Source: Nitrospira sp. (GTDB lineage Bacteria; Nitrospirota; Nitrospiria; Nitrospirales; Nitrospiraceae). From it: a stretch of 64,000 bases of DNA. Both the position numbers and the translations under genes were made by a program. The notes below the pieces were generated by a model. It had not been told where the DNA came from. It saw only the letters and a program-made list of their open reading frames with translations, and did no database searches. Location: positions 94,001-158,000 of the forward strand of contig JANDJI010000001.1 in NCBI GenBank assembly GCA_024331125.1. The letters are read 5' to 3'. Numbering within the stretch: position 1 is the stretch's first letter; every line of letters begins with the position of its first letter. Below are positions 44,278 to 52,704 of this stretch, piece after piece.

Positions 44278-45160
44278 CCCAAAATTCATAAAAATTGAAC
44301 CAGTTGTTCGGCGCGAGGCGGCAAGCCTCCTCCAGGCGCCCGGCGTACCGTTGAATGTCCCGATGCAAGAGGGCTTCCTGTTGATCACGAGATGTGCGCA
44401 CCCCGTCGCTGAACGATTCAAAATGCACGTCGTAGCGGTTCCCTCCCCGGTAGAAGCCGAAAAACAACACCGCCGGCGATCCCATAAGATGGGCCAGGCG
44501 CAACGCCCCCGTCGGAAATCGGGCCTCGCGCCCGAAGAACGTACACCCGATCGTCCGATCTCCTTGGGTCGCGCGATCGCCCATGACCCCGACGATTCCA
44601 CCCCGTTCCAAACATTCCTTGACCTGCAACATCGCTTCCACTCCGCCGGCCTGAATGACCGTATCGGCCACCGTCCTGTTCAACGTCCTCGTCAGACCGC
44701 GCATCAACGGCGCATTCTCCTCGTCCATTAAAACTCGAACGTCAAGGCGCCGCCGGAGCACCCCCACCGCGCGAACCACTTCGAAACTGCCGAGATGAGC
44801 TCCCAACAACAGACAGCCGCGCCCCTTGGCCAATTCATGATCCAACGTCTCCAACCCATAAAACCGGATGTCGAAGAGGTCGAACCGGCATCGGAGAAAA
44901 TACACGCGGTCGAGGATCGTCGCCGCGAAGGCGTAATAGTGGTGCAACAGATCCGACCACCCGGTCGAACGGCCGAGCGCCCGCTCGCGAAACCGGGCGA
45001 TCGCCCGGCGAGCGGCCCGGGACGCCACCAGAAAGTAGACGCAAATCGGATAGAGCAGGATGCGCGCAGCCGGACGACCGAGCGTCAGCGCCGCCCACGT
45101 CATGGCACGAACGCCCGCGCGGCTTCCACGCTCCCGCTGTCGACGCCACGCGAGGCTCAC
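44261..45160 (-). CDS. LpxL/HtrB-like acyltransferase
   Basis: This 299-residue lysophospholipid/lauroyl acyltransferase has the catalytic HLGSFE (H-x4-E) in LLLGAHLGSFEVVRA, GDRATQGDRTIGCTFFG and an N-terminal membrane anchor (ILLYPICVYFLVA). The start is the GTG at 45160, which overlaps the hotdog stop as GTGA; the first ATG would be at 45103. It probably moves the aryl-polyenoyl chain from the ACP to a lipid acceptor. No thioesterase is present. Confidence 0.88.
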   Translation of the reverse strand: MSLAWRRQRERGSRAGVRAMTWAALTLGRPAARILLYPICVYFLVASRAARRAIARFRERALGRSTGWSDLLHHYYAFAATILDRVYFLRCRFDLFDIRFYGLETLDHELAKGRGCLLLGAHLGSFEVVRAVGVLRRRLDVRVLMDEENAPLMRGLTRTLNRTVADTVIQAGGVEAMLQVKECLERGGIVGVMGDRATQGDRTIGCTFFGREARFPTGALRLAHLMGSPAVLFFGFYRGGNRYDVHFESFSDGVRTSRDQQEALLHRDIQRYAGRLEEACRLAPNNWFNFYEFWDDAER

Positions 45161-45528
45161 GCGCGTTCCGCCGGCGACGATTCGGTCGAAAACTCGACGG
45201 CGCCCGACGCCACGATCCGATCGCCCACTCGACACACGAACGCGGCGCGCTCGGGAGCCTTTCCGTCCGATTCAGCCGCCGATTCAGCGGCGGCTTCAGC
45301 GGCCGTTTCGACCGTCACTTCGACGGTGAGGAGTTCGTCCGGCTTGAGCGGAGAGGAAAACTTGACCGCCGGTAGCCCCGCCACGGGCTTCACCTTCCCG
45401 ATGCCGCCTCGTACCGTTTCCAACACCTCGTGAAGCACCAGCACCCCCGGCACAACCGGCCGGCCGGGGAAATGGCCGGCGATCGCCGGATGGTCGGCCC
45501 CGATCGAGACGGTCCGCCTACACGTCAT
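45157..45528 (-). CDS. FabZ-like 3-hydroxyacyl-ACP dehydratase (ApeI-like)
   Basis: This 123-residue hotdog protein has HPAIAGHFPGRPVVPGVLVLHEV with the catalytic His in HFPG. The sequence VEVTVETAAEAAAESAAESDGKAPERAAF holds an Ala/Glu-rich insert of about 18 residues between strands, made of short repeated units in the DNA (45265-45310). It overlaps the AMP ligase gene by 12 bases. It works with the ApeP-like enzyme at 38880. Confidence 0.87.
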   Translation of the reverse strand: MTCRRTVSIGADHPAIAGHFPGRPVVPGVLVLHEVLETVRGGIGKVKPVAGLPAVKFSSPLKPDELLTVEVTVETAAEAAAESAAESDGKAPERAAFVCRVGDRIVASGAVEFSTESSPAERA

Positions 45529-46870
45529 GGCCGTTTTGCTCTTTCCATCGCCGAATCATCTCATCGACAGATTCACGCGGCAGCTTCCCCGTTTCGTTTC
45601 GAGGCAGCCTCGGCACACGGACAAGCGGGCGCGGCAGAAAAACGGGATCGACACGCGCGCGCAACCGACGCAGAATCTCCTCGCTGCTCTTCCCCGGCGC
45701 CACCACGAACGCCATCAATCTGGTCACCAGCCCCGTTTCTTCGTCCGGCAGGACGAAGACTCCGTCGTGCACCCCCTCGATCTCCAATAATTTCGCGTTC
45801 AAATCGCCGATCGACACGCGATGTCCCGCCACGTTCACATGGTCGGCCTTTCGCCCGTGGACGACGAAGGTACCGTCGGAACCGACGGAAAGATGGTCCG
45901 GCACCGGAACCGGATCGGGCAGATACGGCGCCCGCACCGTACAGGAAGTCTCTTCTTGGACCACGCGCACGCCGTCCAGCGGTTTCCATCGGTCGCCCGC
46001 GATCGTGCGTCGTTCGGCGATGCTCCCCGCTTCGGCGAAGCCGAAAATTTCATGCACCGCCGACTGAAATTGCCGCTCGACCCGCCGCGCCAGGTCACGA
46101 GTCAGCGGAGCCGTCGCGGACAACACAAGCCCGCCGGGCGGCGCAAGAACGTTTTCGGCGATACAGGCTCGCAGGTGGAGCGGCGTGGTCACGAGCATCC
46201 ACCGCCCCGGCGCTTCGGTCAACACGTTCTGAATATCGGCGGGGAAGAGGGGACGTCCCGCGTGCATCGCCAGTCCGTGCATAATCGGCAACATCACGGA
46301 AGCTTCCAGCCCGAACATGTGCTGATGCGGCACGGTCGCCACCACCGTCACGCGATCCCTCTCCTTGATGCCGAGCCGCGATCCGGTCGCCCGAGCTACG
46401 GCCGTCAAGGCGCCCCACGTTTTTCGATTCGGCACCGGCTTCCCCGTCGTGCCGGACGTGAACGCCACGGCCACGACCTGGTCCAACGGGATTCGTGGAA
46501 CGACCGCCGGCATCGGCACGGAAGACGGAGCCGGCCGAATGTGTATGGGAATCGACAGCATTTCTTCACGTTGCTCGTCCCGATCGGTCAGCGCGTAACT
46601 GCCGGGAAAGTCGTCGGCTATACGACGGAGGGCATGGGGCGCCCGGCTGTGAGGCAGCAACGTGACTTGGCCGCGGAGGATCGCCGCGGCGAATCCCACC
46701 AGAAATTCATAGCGGCTCGCGGCAAGATTGAGGACCGTGGAACGGTCGGGCAAGGATTCGGCCAGGGAACGCGCATCGGCTAAGAATCGGCCGGCCGTGC
46801 GCGACGCTTCTGGGCCCCATGCCACAACGTCGTCGGAATCATAGGGGCCGAACAACACCGTCTCGTGCAT
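45518..46870 (-). CDS. AMP-dependent acyl-ACP/CoA ligase (XanA2/ApeH-like)
   Basis: This 450-residue ANL enzyme has the P-loop TSGTTGKPVP (138-147), the aromatic site motif IFGFAEAGSIAERRT, DGTFVVHGRKADHVNVAG and the C-terminal catalytic Lys in RNETGKLPRE. It would adenylate hydroxybenzoate and load it on the ACP encoded just upstream (15-base gap). The size is short for the family, as in xanthomonadin clusters. Confidence 0.88.
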   Translation of the reverse strand: MHETVLFGPYDSDDVVAWGPEASRTAGRFLADARSLAESLPDRSTVLNLAASRYEFLVGFAAAILRGQVTLLPHSRAPHALRRIADDFPGSYALTDRDEQREEMLSIPIHIRPAPSSVPMPAVVPRIPLDQVVAVAFTSGTTGKPVPNRKTWGALTAVARATGSRLGIKERDRVTVVATVPHQHMFGLEASVMLPIMHGLAMHAGRPLFPADIQNVLTEAPGRWMLVTTPLHLRACIAENVLAPPGGLVLSATAPLTRDLARRVERQFQSAVHEIFGFAEAGSIAERRTIAGDRWKPLDGVRVVQEETSCTVRAPYLPDPVPVPDHLSVGSDGTFVVHGRKADHVNVAGHRVSIGDLNAKLLEIEGVHDGVFVLPDEETGLVTRLMAFVVAPGKSSEEILRRLRARVDPVFLPRPLVRVPRLPRNETGKLPRESVDEMIRRWKEQNGHDV

Positions 46871-46885
46871 GGTCCGCGCAGCCCG

Positions 46886-47158
46886 TCACTTCGTGCGGTT
46901 TTTCTCGATGGCCTTGGCCAACGCCCGCAGAGACGAAAAGATGGCTTTGATCTCCGGGTCGCTCGACTTGAGCTGATACCCGTATGTTTGCGAAATGGCC
47001 AGCGAGAGCTCAAGCGCGTCGATCGAATCAAGTCCCAACCCCTCGCCGAACAGGGGGGCCTCCGGTTGAATGGACGTCGGATCGATCTTGAGCTTGAGCG
47101 TCCGCACGATCAGCTCGGCAAGGTCTCTCTCGATCGGCGACGAACCGGAATGTTCCAT
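46886..47158 (-). CDS. Acyl carrier protein of the aryl polyene cluster
   Basis: This is a 90-residue ACP with the phosphopantetheine serine S45 in LGLDSIDALEL. The helix II/III pattern (LSLAISQTYGYQLKSSDPEIKAIFSSLRALAKAI) is complete. The ATG at 47158 starts just after the methyltransferase stop. It is the only ACP in the cluster, whereas E. coli aryl polyene clusters have two and Xanthomonas has one. Confidence 0.92.
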   Translation of the reverse strand: MEHSGSSPIERDLAELIVRTLKLKIDPTSIQPEAPLFGEGLGLDSIDALELSLAISQTYGYQLKSSDPEIKAIFSSLRALAKAIEKNRTK

Positions 47159-47160
47159 GC

Positions 47161-47961
47161 CTACACCTGCTCCGCTTCTTTCACCGCCCGATAGTCGTGC
47201 AACAACCCGCCGAACCACTCCTTGACACGACAGTCGCCGAAACCCGATTTCCGCAGTGTCTGGACGATCGTGGGAGGCGGCACACAGTGTTCCGTCGTCT
47301 CCCACCAGTACGCCATCAACCGTTTCAGATCTTGATTGCCGGTCCCTGCGGCAAACGCCGTCCCCAGCACGTCCCTGATATACCATCGCAACAGCCGATA
47401 CAAGACCATGGACCGGGGACGAGAAATCTCCAGCAGCAGAACGATCCCTCCCGGTTTCAGCACGCGCCGATATTCGGCAAAGGCCGCTCTGAGATCCGAT
47501 ACGTGCCGGAGCGCGTACCCCATGCTCAGAAAATCGAAAAACCGGTCGGGAAACGGCAGACGCTCTCCGACCCCTCGCACGAGATTGCGGCACGGCCCCT
47601 TCCGAGCTTCGCGCAGCATGCCGATGCTGGGGTCAAGTCCGACGACCAAGCCGTACGGCCCCACCAACCTCAAAGCGCATTGCGTCACCAACCCGGGTCC
47701 GCAGGCGACGTCCAACACCCGCATGCCCGGTTTCAACCCCGCCAGTTGGAGCGCCTTCTTTCGATACCACAGACCGGATCCGAAACCGGTGGCTTTATCG
47801 ATGTTCCGATAATGAGCGGCGGTCCGATTAAACAGCTCGTTGAGAAACCCCTGTCTGTCCTCGACCCTTTCGTAATATCGCCGCAGCGGCGGATGGGGCG
47901 CGACGGGTCGATCGTCCGAACCCATGTCGCGCTGATTTTCCCGGTCGGCGGATCGAGTCAT
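47161..47961 (-). CDS. UbiE-family SAM-dependent methyltransferase
   Basis: This 266-residue class I methyltransferase has RVLDVACGPG (motif I), VVGLDPS, MGYALRHVSD and VLKPGGIVLLLEI. It could methylate the aryl head group. The start is uncertain: the ATG at 47961 has GGCAGGA upstream, and the ATG at 48039 directly follows the DUF4105 stop. It lies just ahead of the ACP. Confidence 0.87.
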   Translation of the reverse strand: MTRSADRENQRDMGSDDRPVAPHPPLRRYYERVEDRQGFLNELFNRTAAHYRNIDKATGFGSGLWYRKKALQLAGLKPGMRVLDVACGPGLVTQCALRLVGPYGLVVGLDPSIGMLREARKGPCRNLVRGVGERLPFPDRFFDFLSMGYALRHVSDLRAAFAEYRRVLKPGGIVLLLEISRPRSMVLYRLLRWYIRDVLGTAFAAGTGNQDLKRLMAYWWETTEHCVPPPTIVQTLRKSGFGDCRVKEWFGGLLHDYRAVKEAEQV

Positions 47962-48040
47962 ATGAGAAATCCTGCCCCCTGCCTTTCCACTCTTGTAGCA
48001 AGACGTTTCATCGCCGGGCAAGAGCTGGTCTTTTTCCATC

Positions 48041-49987
48041 TCAAAAGAACGCGTGGATCGCAAACACCACGTCGTTGTCACGATCACGATGGGTGTACTC
48101 CAGTCGGGCCGCCCAATCGCGGGCCAGCGTATAGCGCGACCCGACATGCCAGCGAATGTCATCGGATCGGTCACCGAGGGGATACCGCAGATAGGAGCCC
48201 GACCCCATGAGCTTCCAGCGATCCGTCACGTCCGCCAACAGGCCCATCGTCATACCTCCTCCCACCCGATGAAGGTCCCGGTAAGCAGGACTGACGTTGG
48301 CTTCGGCTTCGGCAAAGAGATAGAACACTTCTCGTTTGAAGACGGCCGCCGACTCAACGGCCCCGCCGACCCCTCCACCGAACACGCCGTTGCTGCACAA
48401 CCGACAGCCGTCGTGCCTGATCGTCTGCATGCCCACGTTCACCCGCCACGAGGGCGCGCGAAAGAGCTCGTCGATCGGAGAAAGCGACAGGATATTGATC
48501 AATGTGGCCCGTTCGACCCTGGTCTGTTCGGCTCGGTTGTAATGCCGGACCGCCAGGCCGAGCGCCTCGATCTGGGCATCCGGCGTGTACCCCTCTTCAG
48601 GATCGAGAAGATCGTGATAGAGCGCCCGGACGGACGCTTCCTCGAAGGTGTCTTGATTCCGCCAGCCTCCTCCCATCGTCACACGGGTCGTCCGGTGCCC
48701 TGCGTCCGGACGTTTCGTATAGGGGGGAATCTCCACGTCCGGCGAGGGGATCGGCAATCGGCTCCGCTCGGTCAAGATGCGTCTGTTGCGCTCTTTGTAG
48801 ACCGTCACCTCCGGATCGTCGCTTTCGCTCTTGTAGCGCAGATAGTCCGACACCACGTCCAGCGCCAACACGCGCCTGGGCACCGGCAGCTCCTTGAAGG
48901 AGGCGTCGCCGGCGAAGTCCGGATCCTGCGCCAGCCTCTTGACAAGCTTCGATTCATGGGCCGTGAGCAGCGCCCGTTTCCGCTTGATGATCGTACTGCG
49001 GGACGGTCGGTAGATCGCCTCCTTGACCAACCCCGGATAGTCCACGACCGCCCGCACCGTGTCGGCTGGAATCGTCCAGAAATGGAACCGATCCCGCAGG
49101 CGCAACTCAGGATTCGCATATTCCAGGAGCGACAAAATGTGGTACGAGCAATTTTCCTTGAAAAAAAAGTAATCGAAATAGGCGTTGCCCAGCTCCCACG
49201 CGTGCATGAGGAGCCGATCAAGCTGAGCGGGAGAGAGATCGAGACGGTACTCCCACATGTCCCGATTCTCGATGTCTCGGTACTTCTGGACCTTCAGGTA
49301 ATAGGGGGGAGTGGAAAAAAACCCCTTGTAGCCCCCGAAGATCCCCATAAAGGCGAACTCCACCCCCGCGCCATCCGGCACGTCCGCGGCATAGTCGATG
49401 GTATAGGCCAACAGTCGCGTCTGTTCCGTCTGACCCCGCTGATCGATCCGCAAGAAGGTATGGCCGAACATGGAAGCCGGATTGTTCAAGAACGCCGCGG
49501 GGAAGATCAAACTGACGCCCTCGGGATTCAGTTCGGCCCGCCATCGTTCATACCGCTCGCAAACCGGCGGTGGAAGCCGTTGCTCGTCGAACCCCAGTCG
49601 TTCCTTGAGCCAATGGTACCGCGCAATGAACACGCACTGAGCCGGCTGTTTCGACCGCCCGACCGGCTCGGCGGAGAAAAATGCCCGGATCGTCGCCTCC
49701 AATTCGGCCCGCGGATCATATTTGCCGCGGGGCGACAAGAAAAACCCCGGGTCGTCCTCCTCGCTGATCACCCTTTCCCATAGATCCGTCCCGTAGTGAA
49801 GCAAAAGATGCCATTCCCGCTCATCGGCCAGACGAGAGAGAGCCGCCTGCTCGATCAATTCCCGTTGGTAGCTTTCCGAATCAAACGACTCGGCCATCTG
49901 GCGCCAAGACCCCGAGAGCAGCACGACGATGGCGAGTAGAAAGCGAATCACCGCATCAGAGGGGAACCATAACGGGGCTTCCATCAT
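48041..49987 (-). CDS. DUF4105 (Lnb N-terminal-like) periplasmic protein
   Basis: This is a 648-residue protein. An N-terminal hydrophobic segment (IRFLLAIVVLLSG) is a signal or anchor. The DUF4105 core has NNPASMFGHTFLRI, IFGGYKGFFSTPPYY and FKENCSYHILSLLE, with the conserved Cys and His. The C-terminal third ends in a beta-barrel-like stretch (ARDWAARLEYTHRDRDNDVVFAIHAFF). Such proteins sit in the envelope and are suspected hydrolases. It is the head of the aryl polyene operon, though not a core gene elsewhere. Confidence 0.8.
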   Translation of the reverse strand: MMEAPLWFPSDAVIRFLLAIVVLLSGSWRQMAESFDSESYQRELIEQAALSRLADEREWHLLLHYGTDLWERVISEEDDPGFFLSPRGKYDPRAELEATIRAFFSAEPVGRSKQPAQCVFIARYHWLKERLGFDEQRLPPPVCERYERWRAELNPEGVSLIFPAAFLNNPASMFGHTFLRIDQRGQTEQTRLLAYTIDYAADVPDGAGVEFAFMGIFGGYKGFFSTPPYYLKVQKYRDIENRDMWEYRLDLSPAQLDRLLMHAWELGNAYFDYFFFKENCSYHILSLLEYANPELRLRDRFHFWTIPADTVRAVVDYPGLVKEAIYRPSRSTIIKRKRALLTAHESKLVKRLAQDPDFAGDASFKELPVPRRVLALDVVSDYLRYKSESDDPEVTVYKERNRRILTERSRLPIPSPDVEIPPYTKRPDAGHRTTRVTMGGGWRNQDTFEEASVRALYHDLLDPEEGYTPDAQIEALGLAVRHYNRAEQTRVERATLINILSLSPIDELFRAPSWRVNVGMQTIRHDGCRLCSNGVFGGGVGGAVESAAVFKREVFYLFAEAEANVSPAYRDLHRVGGGMTMGLLADVTDRWKLMGSGSYLRYPLGDRSDDIRWHVGSRYTLARDWAARLEYTHRDRDNDVVFAIHAFF

Positions 49988-50015
49988 TCGACGGAAGCCC
50001 CGGGAATCAACGTGG

Positions 50016-50528
50016 CTAGTTCAACAAGGCTTGCGCCAGCGAAGGATCGGCCGCAATGCCTTCGTTCAACGTCTTGACCATGGAAGCCGGAGACAGATCG
50101 CCCGAAGAAACCATCGCGGCATAACGTCCCTGGGCCATGGCAAAGAACGCCTCGTGCTGTTGTTGAGGCACTCCCAGAAGAGCCGCCATGGAAGCCAGAT
50201 GCTCGCCGCGCCCTTGCGCCATCTCTTGAGCCAGCGCGTCGGTGTTCAATTCCGCGAACATCGTGGCCTTCTGCTCCGCCCACCACCGGCCGTCGTCCGT
50301 GCATCCCATGGTTCCGGTGGAAATCCCGAAGGTCTGCGTGCCGAACGACCCGTTCGTCGTCGCCATCAAGATCTGCGCCCCCTTGGTCTTGGCGTGCGGA
50401 TAATTTTGCCAGGCCAGTTTGCCCAACCCGCAGCCAGGTCCCGTATCCGGCGTGCCGGCGGCCAATGCGATCCCGCCTTGCGCCACCATCGCCAGCCCGA
50501 TCACCGCAACCATGCTCAATTTCCTCAT
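50016..50528 (-). CDS. DUF3015 exported protein
   Basis: This 170-residue protein has a signal peptide ending ALAAG. The core begins GPGCGLGKLAWQNY and continues ATTNGSFGTQTFGISTGTMGC, the DUF3015 signature. AGGAGG precedes the ATG at 50528. A good -10 lies at 50581-50586. The function of the family is unknown. It is 28 bases ahead of the DUF4105 gene. Confidence 0.88.
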   Translation of the reverse strand: MRKLSMVAVIGLAMVAQGGIALAAGTPDTGPGCGLGKLAWQNYPHAKTKGAQILMATTNGSFGTQTFGISTGTMGCTDDGRWWAEQKATMFAELNTDALAQEMAQGRGEHLASMAALLGVPQQQHEAFFAMAQGRYAAMVSSGDLSPASMVKTLNEGIAADPSLAQALLN

Positions 50529-50580
50529 TCGAATCCTCCTTGGTGAGAGTGAGAACATCCTGTCGGCCATGCCCTGCGCG

Positions 50581-50586
50581 ATTATA
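50581..50586 (-). promoter_or_regulatory. Consensus -10 box for the DUF3015/aryl polyene transcript
   Basis: A perfect TATAAT lies on the minus strand. The -35 region 17-18 bases upstream is poor (GTGGCT/TGTGGC). Transcription would begin near 50575, giving a leader of about 47 bases. It is the best start I can see for the gene series 50528 to 37351. Confidence 0.5.
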
Positions 50587-50690
50587 GACGAATCACGGCC
50601 AAGAGCCACATTTTTTTTCCTTAGCCAACCATCCTCATGGTCTATAGGTAGAGTCCCGACCGTCATCCCCCGGTTCCGCCTCTGACTTGC

Positions 50691-51830
50691 TTATGGCTCT
50701 GCAGGTAAGGGGACACCCAACGATTCCCGAACCGCCGCCCACTCGAAGGTGAACGGCACAGGGGACAGCTTCGGCATGGCCGCCAGCTCGGCTTTCAATC
50801 GTTCCGCCCGCCCCTGACTCATCGGATGGGTCGAGAGCCACTCCATCCGTCCTTCGTCTTTTTCAGAGAGCCGTTCAAAGAAACTGATCATGCCGGAGGG
50901 ATCGATCTTGGCTCGATAGAGGAGTTGTAAGCCGGTCAGATCGGCCTCGGTTTCCTGTTCCCGACCGAATTTCAGCGTCATCAATTCCACGCCGAACTGT
51001 TTCATCAGACCGGCTAAACCCTGTTGATCTCCAAACACGATGGACGCCGCCGCGACGAGGCCGAGCCGCTTTACGATCCTCTCAAGCCCGTGCCGCTGCA
51101 AGACATGGTTCAGCTCATGACTCAGCACACCGGCCACCTCTTCCGCGGCGGTCGCTTTTTTCATCAAGCCGGTGAACACGACGATGTAGCCGCCCGGCAA
51201 CGCAAACGCGTTCACGACGTCGCTTTTGACGACCGTGACTTCGAACTTGTAGGGATTGTTTGGAATCTGCTCGACGAGGCGCCGCGTCATTTCTTGGACC
51301 GCGGACACGGCCGGTCCTTCCTTGACAATGTCCTGACGCGCCAGAAAATCCCTATAGGCCGACTCGCCCAGTTTTTGTTCCCACTCCGGCGGAATCCGCT
51401 CGACGGCCAGGGCGACCAGCAGGTCGCCTCCCCGCCACAGTCCCGCCGACAGGACTAGGATCGCGCCGGCGACGACGCCCCAGACCATTCGGCGTCTCCG
51501 TCGAACCAGCCTGGCCCGCTCAGCCGCCTGTTCGAAGGGAGCGTGCAACGATTCCGGAGCCGATCGGCGAAACGATCGGATCAGATCCGCATCCTTGAGA
51601 TACAGGGCCCGTTCGCCTCGATCGCCGGTCCACTTGAGCACGAGTTGATCATGGTCCAATCCGCCCACGGACACCGAAAGGGCCGTGAACGGAACCTCTT
51701 CCGACCAACCAACCGGCGACTCTGATACAAACGTGACCGTCAGGCCCTGTCCGCCAAAGCGAACCAAGCACGGAGCGCCGCTTGCAGGCAGTTCATAGCC
51801 GAAACACAGGGCGTTGGGAGACGAAGACAT
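50691..51830 (-). CDS. M48 family metalloprotease with N-terminal domain and one membrane helix
   Basis: This is a 379-residue protein. Residues 1-100 form a beta-rich domain (TVTFVSESPVGWSEEVPFTALSV), with a membrane helix at about 114-132. The peptidase domain has HELNH (238-242, zinc and catalytic Glu) and a third ligand Glu in EADLTGL. The protease faces the periplasm and resembles BepA/LoiP-type quality-control enzymes. The ATG at 51830 is chosen; a GTG at 51845 is possible. Confidence 0.9.
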   Translation of the reverse strand: MSSSPNALCFGYELPASGAPCLVRFGGQGLTVTFVSESPVGWSEEVPFTALSVSVGGLDHDQLVLKWTGDRGERALYLKDADLIRSFRRSAPESLHAPFEQAAERARLVRRRRRMVWGVVAGAILVLSAGLWRGGDLLVALAVERIPPEWEQKLGESAYRDFLARQDIVKEGPAVSAVQEMTRRLVEQIPNNPYKFEVTVVKSDVVNAFALPGGYIVVFTGLMKKATAAEEVAGVLSHELNHVLQRHGLERIVKRLGLVAAASIVFGDQQGLAGLMKQFGVELMTLKFGREQETEADLTGLQLLYRAKIDPSGMISFFERLSEKDEGRMEWLSTHPMSQGRAERLKAELAAMPKLSPVPFTFEWAAVRESLGVPLPAEP

Positions 51831-51917
51831 CGGATGCGCCGTCACTTGCCGTTCGTGCGGGGGGATCGTCTTTCACCCTGTCCGTGACCACGCATGACAT
51901 GCGCCGAATGACCGTCG

Positions 51918-52601
51918 TCACTCGGAGACCGGGATAAACTGCCTGATCCAGGCGCCGAAGCCGCCGGGATTGCGACTCTGAATGTAGACGACACCGGGCC
52001 CGCGGAATCGGCACACGAACCCTTCGCCGGACGTGAAACTCGCCACCCATCCGGACGACGCCCGCTCGATATTGTAGGAAGTGGTGGCGGACCAGGCCAC
52101 CATGTGGCTGTTATCGACGATGTATTCTTGATCCGGTTTCAAATCGATCCGGTGAATCGCTCCGAAACTGTTCAGGATCAAGGTGCCTTTCCCGCCGATC
52201 TTCAGAATAAAAAACCCCTCTCCACCCATGAGCCCGCGGGTGAAGCTTTGCATCTTGCTCTCGATGCTTACCGTGTCGGCGCCGGCGAGAAACCCGTCTT
52301 TCTGCACCATGTACTCGTTGACCCCGTCAAGTTCGAGGACGACGATCTCGCCGGGCACCGTCGGCGCCAACAAGACCTCGCCCGGGCCTCGGCTGGCCCG
52401 CAACGTTTGAAAGAAGAACTTCTCTCCCGTAAGCAATTTTCGGGACAGCGCGCCGAGAAAGCCCCCCTCCATCTTGCTCTCGACGTCGATGGTCGGCGAT
52501 GCCCCCACCATGGCGCCGGACTCGGCCTTGATCTGCTCTCCGGCCGCCAGCTCGACGCGCACCATCGGAAAAGCCCCTGGATATAAGATCTCGCTTCGCA
52601 T
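51918..52601 (-). CDS. AIM24/TIGR00266 family protein
   Basis: This 227-residue beta-rich protein matches TIGR00266: MVRVELAAGEQIKAESGAMVG, GFLGALSRKLLTGEKFFFQTLRA, GPGEVLLAPTVPGEIVVLEL and a repeat of this layout near 110-170. The family forms trimeric prism folds; its role is not settled. It stands alone between the M48 gene and the 1305-residue gene. Confidence 0.87.
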   Translation of the reverse strand: MRSEILYPGAFPMVRVELAAGEQIKAESGAMVGASPTIDVESKMEGGFLGALSRKLLTGEKFFFQTLRASRGPGEVLLAPTVPGEIVVLELDGVNEYMVQKDGFLAGADTVSIESKMQSFTRGLMGGEGFFILKIGGKGTLILNSFGAIHRIDLKPDQEYIVDNSHMVAWSATTSYNIERASSGWVASFTSGEGFVCRFRGPGVVYIQSRNPGGFGAWIRQFIPVSE

Positions 52602-52704
52602 GACCGTTGATACTCCTTTGATGCTCCTTGTTTTACCGGCTCTCGCCGGTCCCGGCGCCGGCGATTGTGTGGAAAGAAACCGGACCCTGTCAAGCCGCGC
52701 GCGA

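Noticed and set aside
48053-49783. A 576-residue plus-strand open frame
   Set aside because: It is antisense to the DUF4105 gene, which has conserved motifs and fits the operon.
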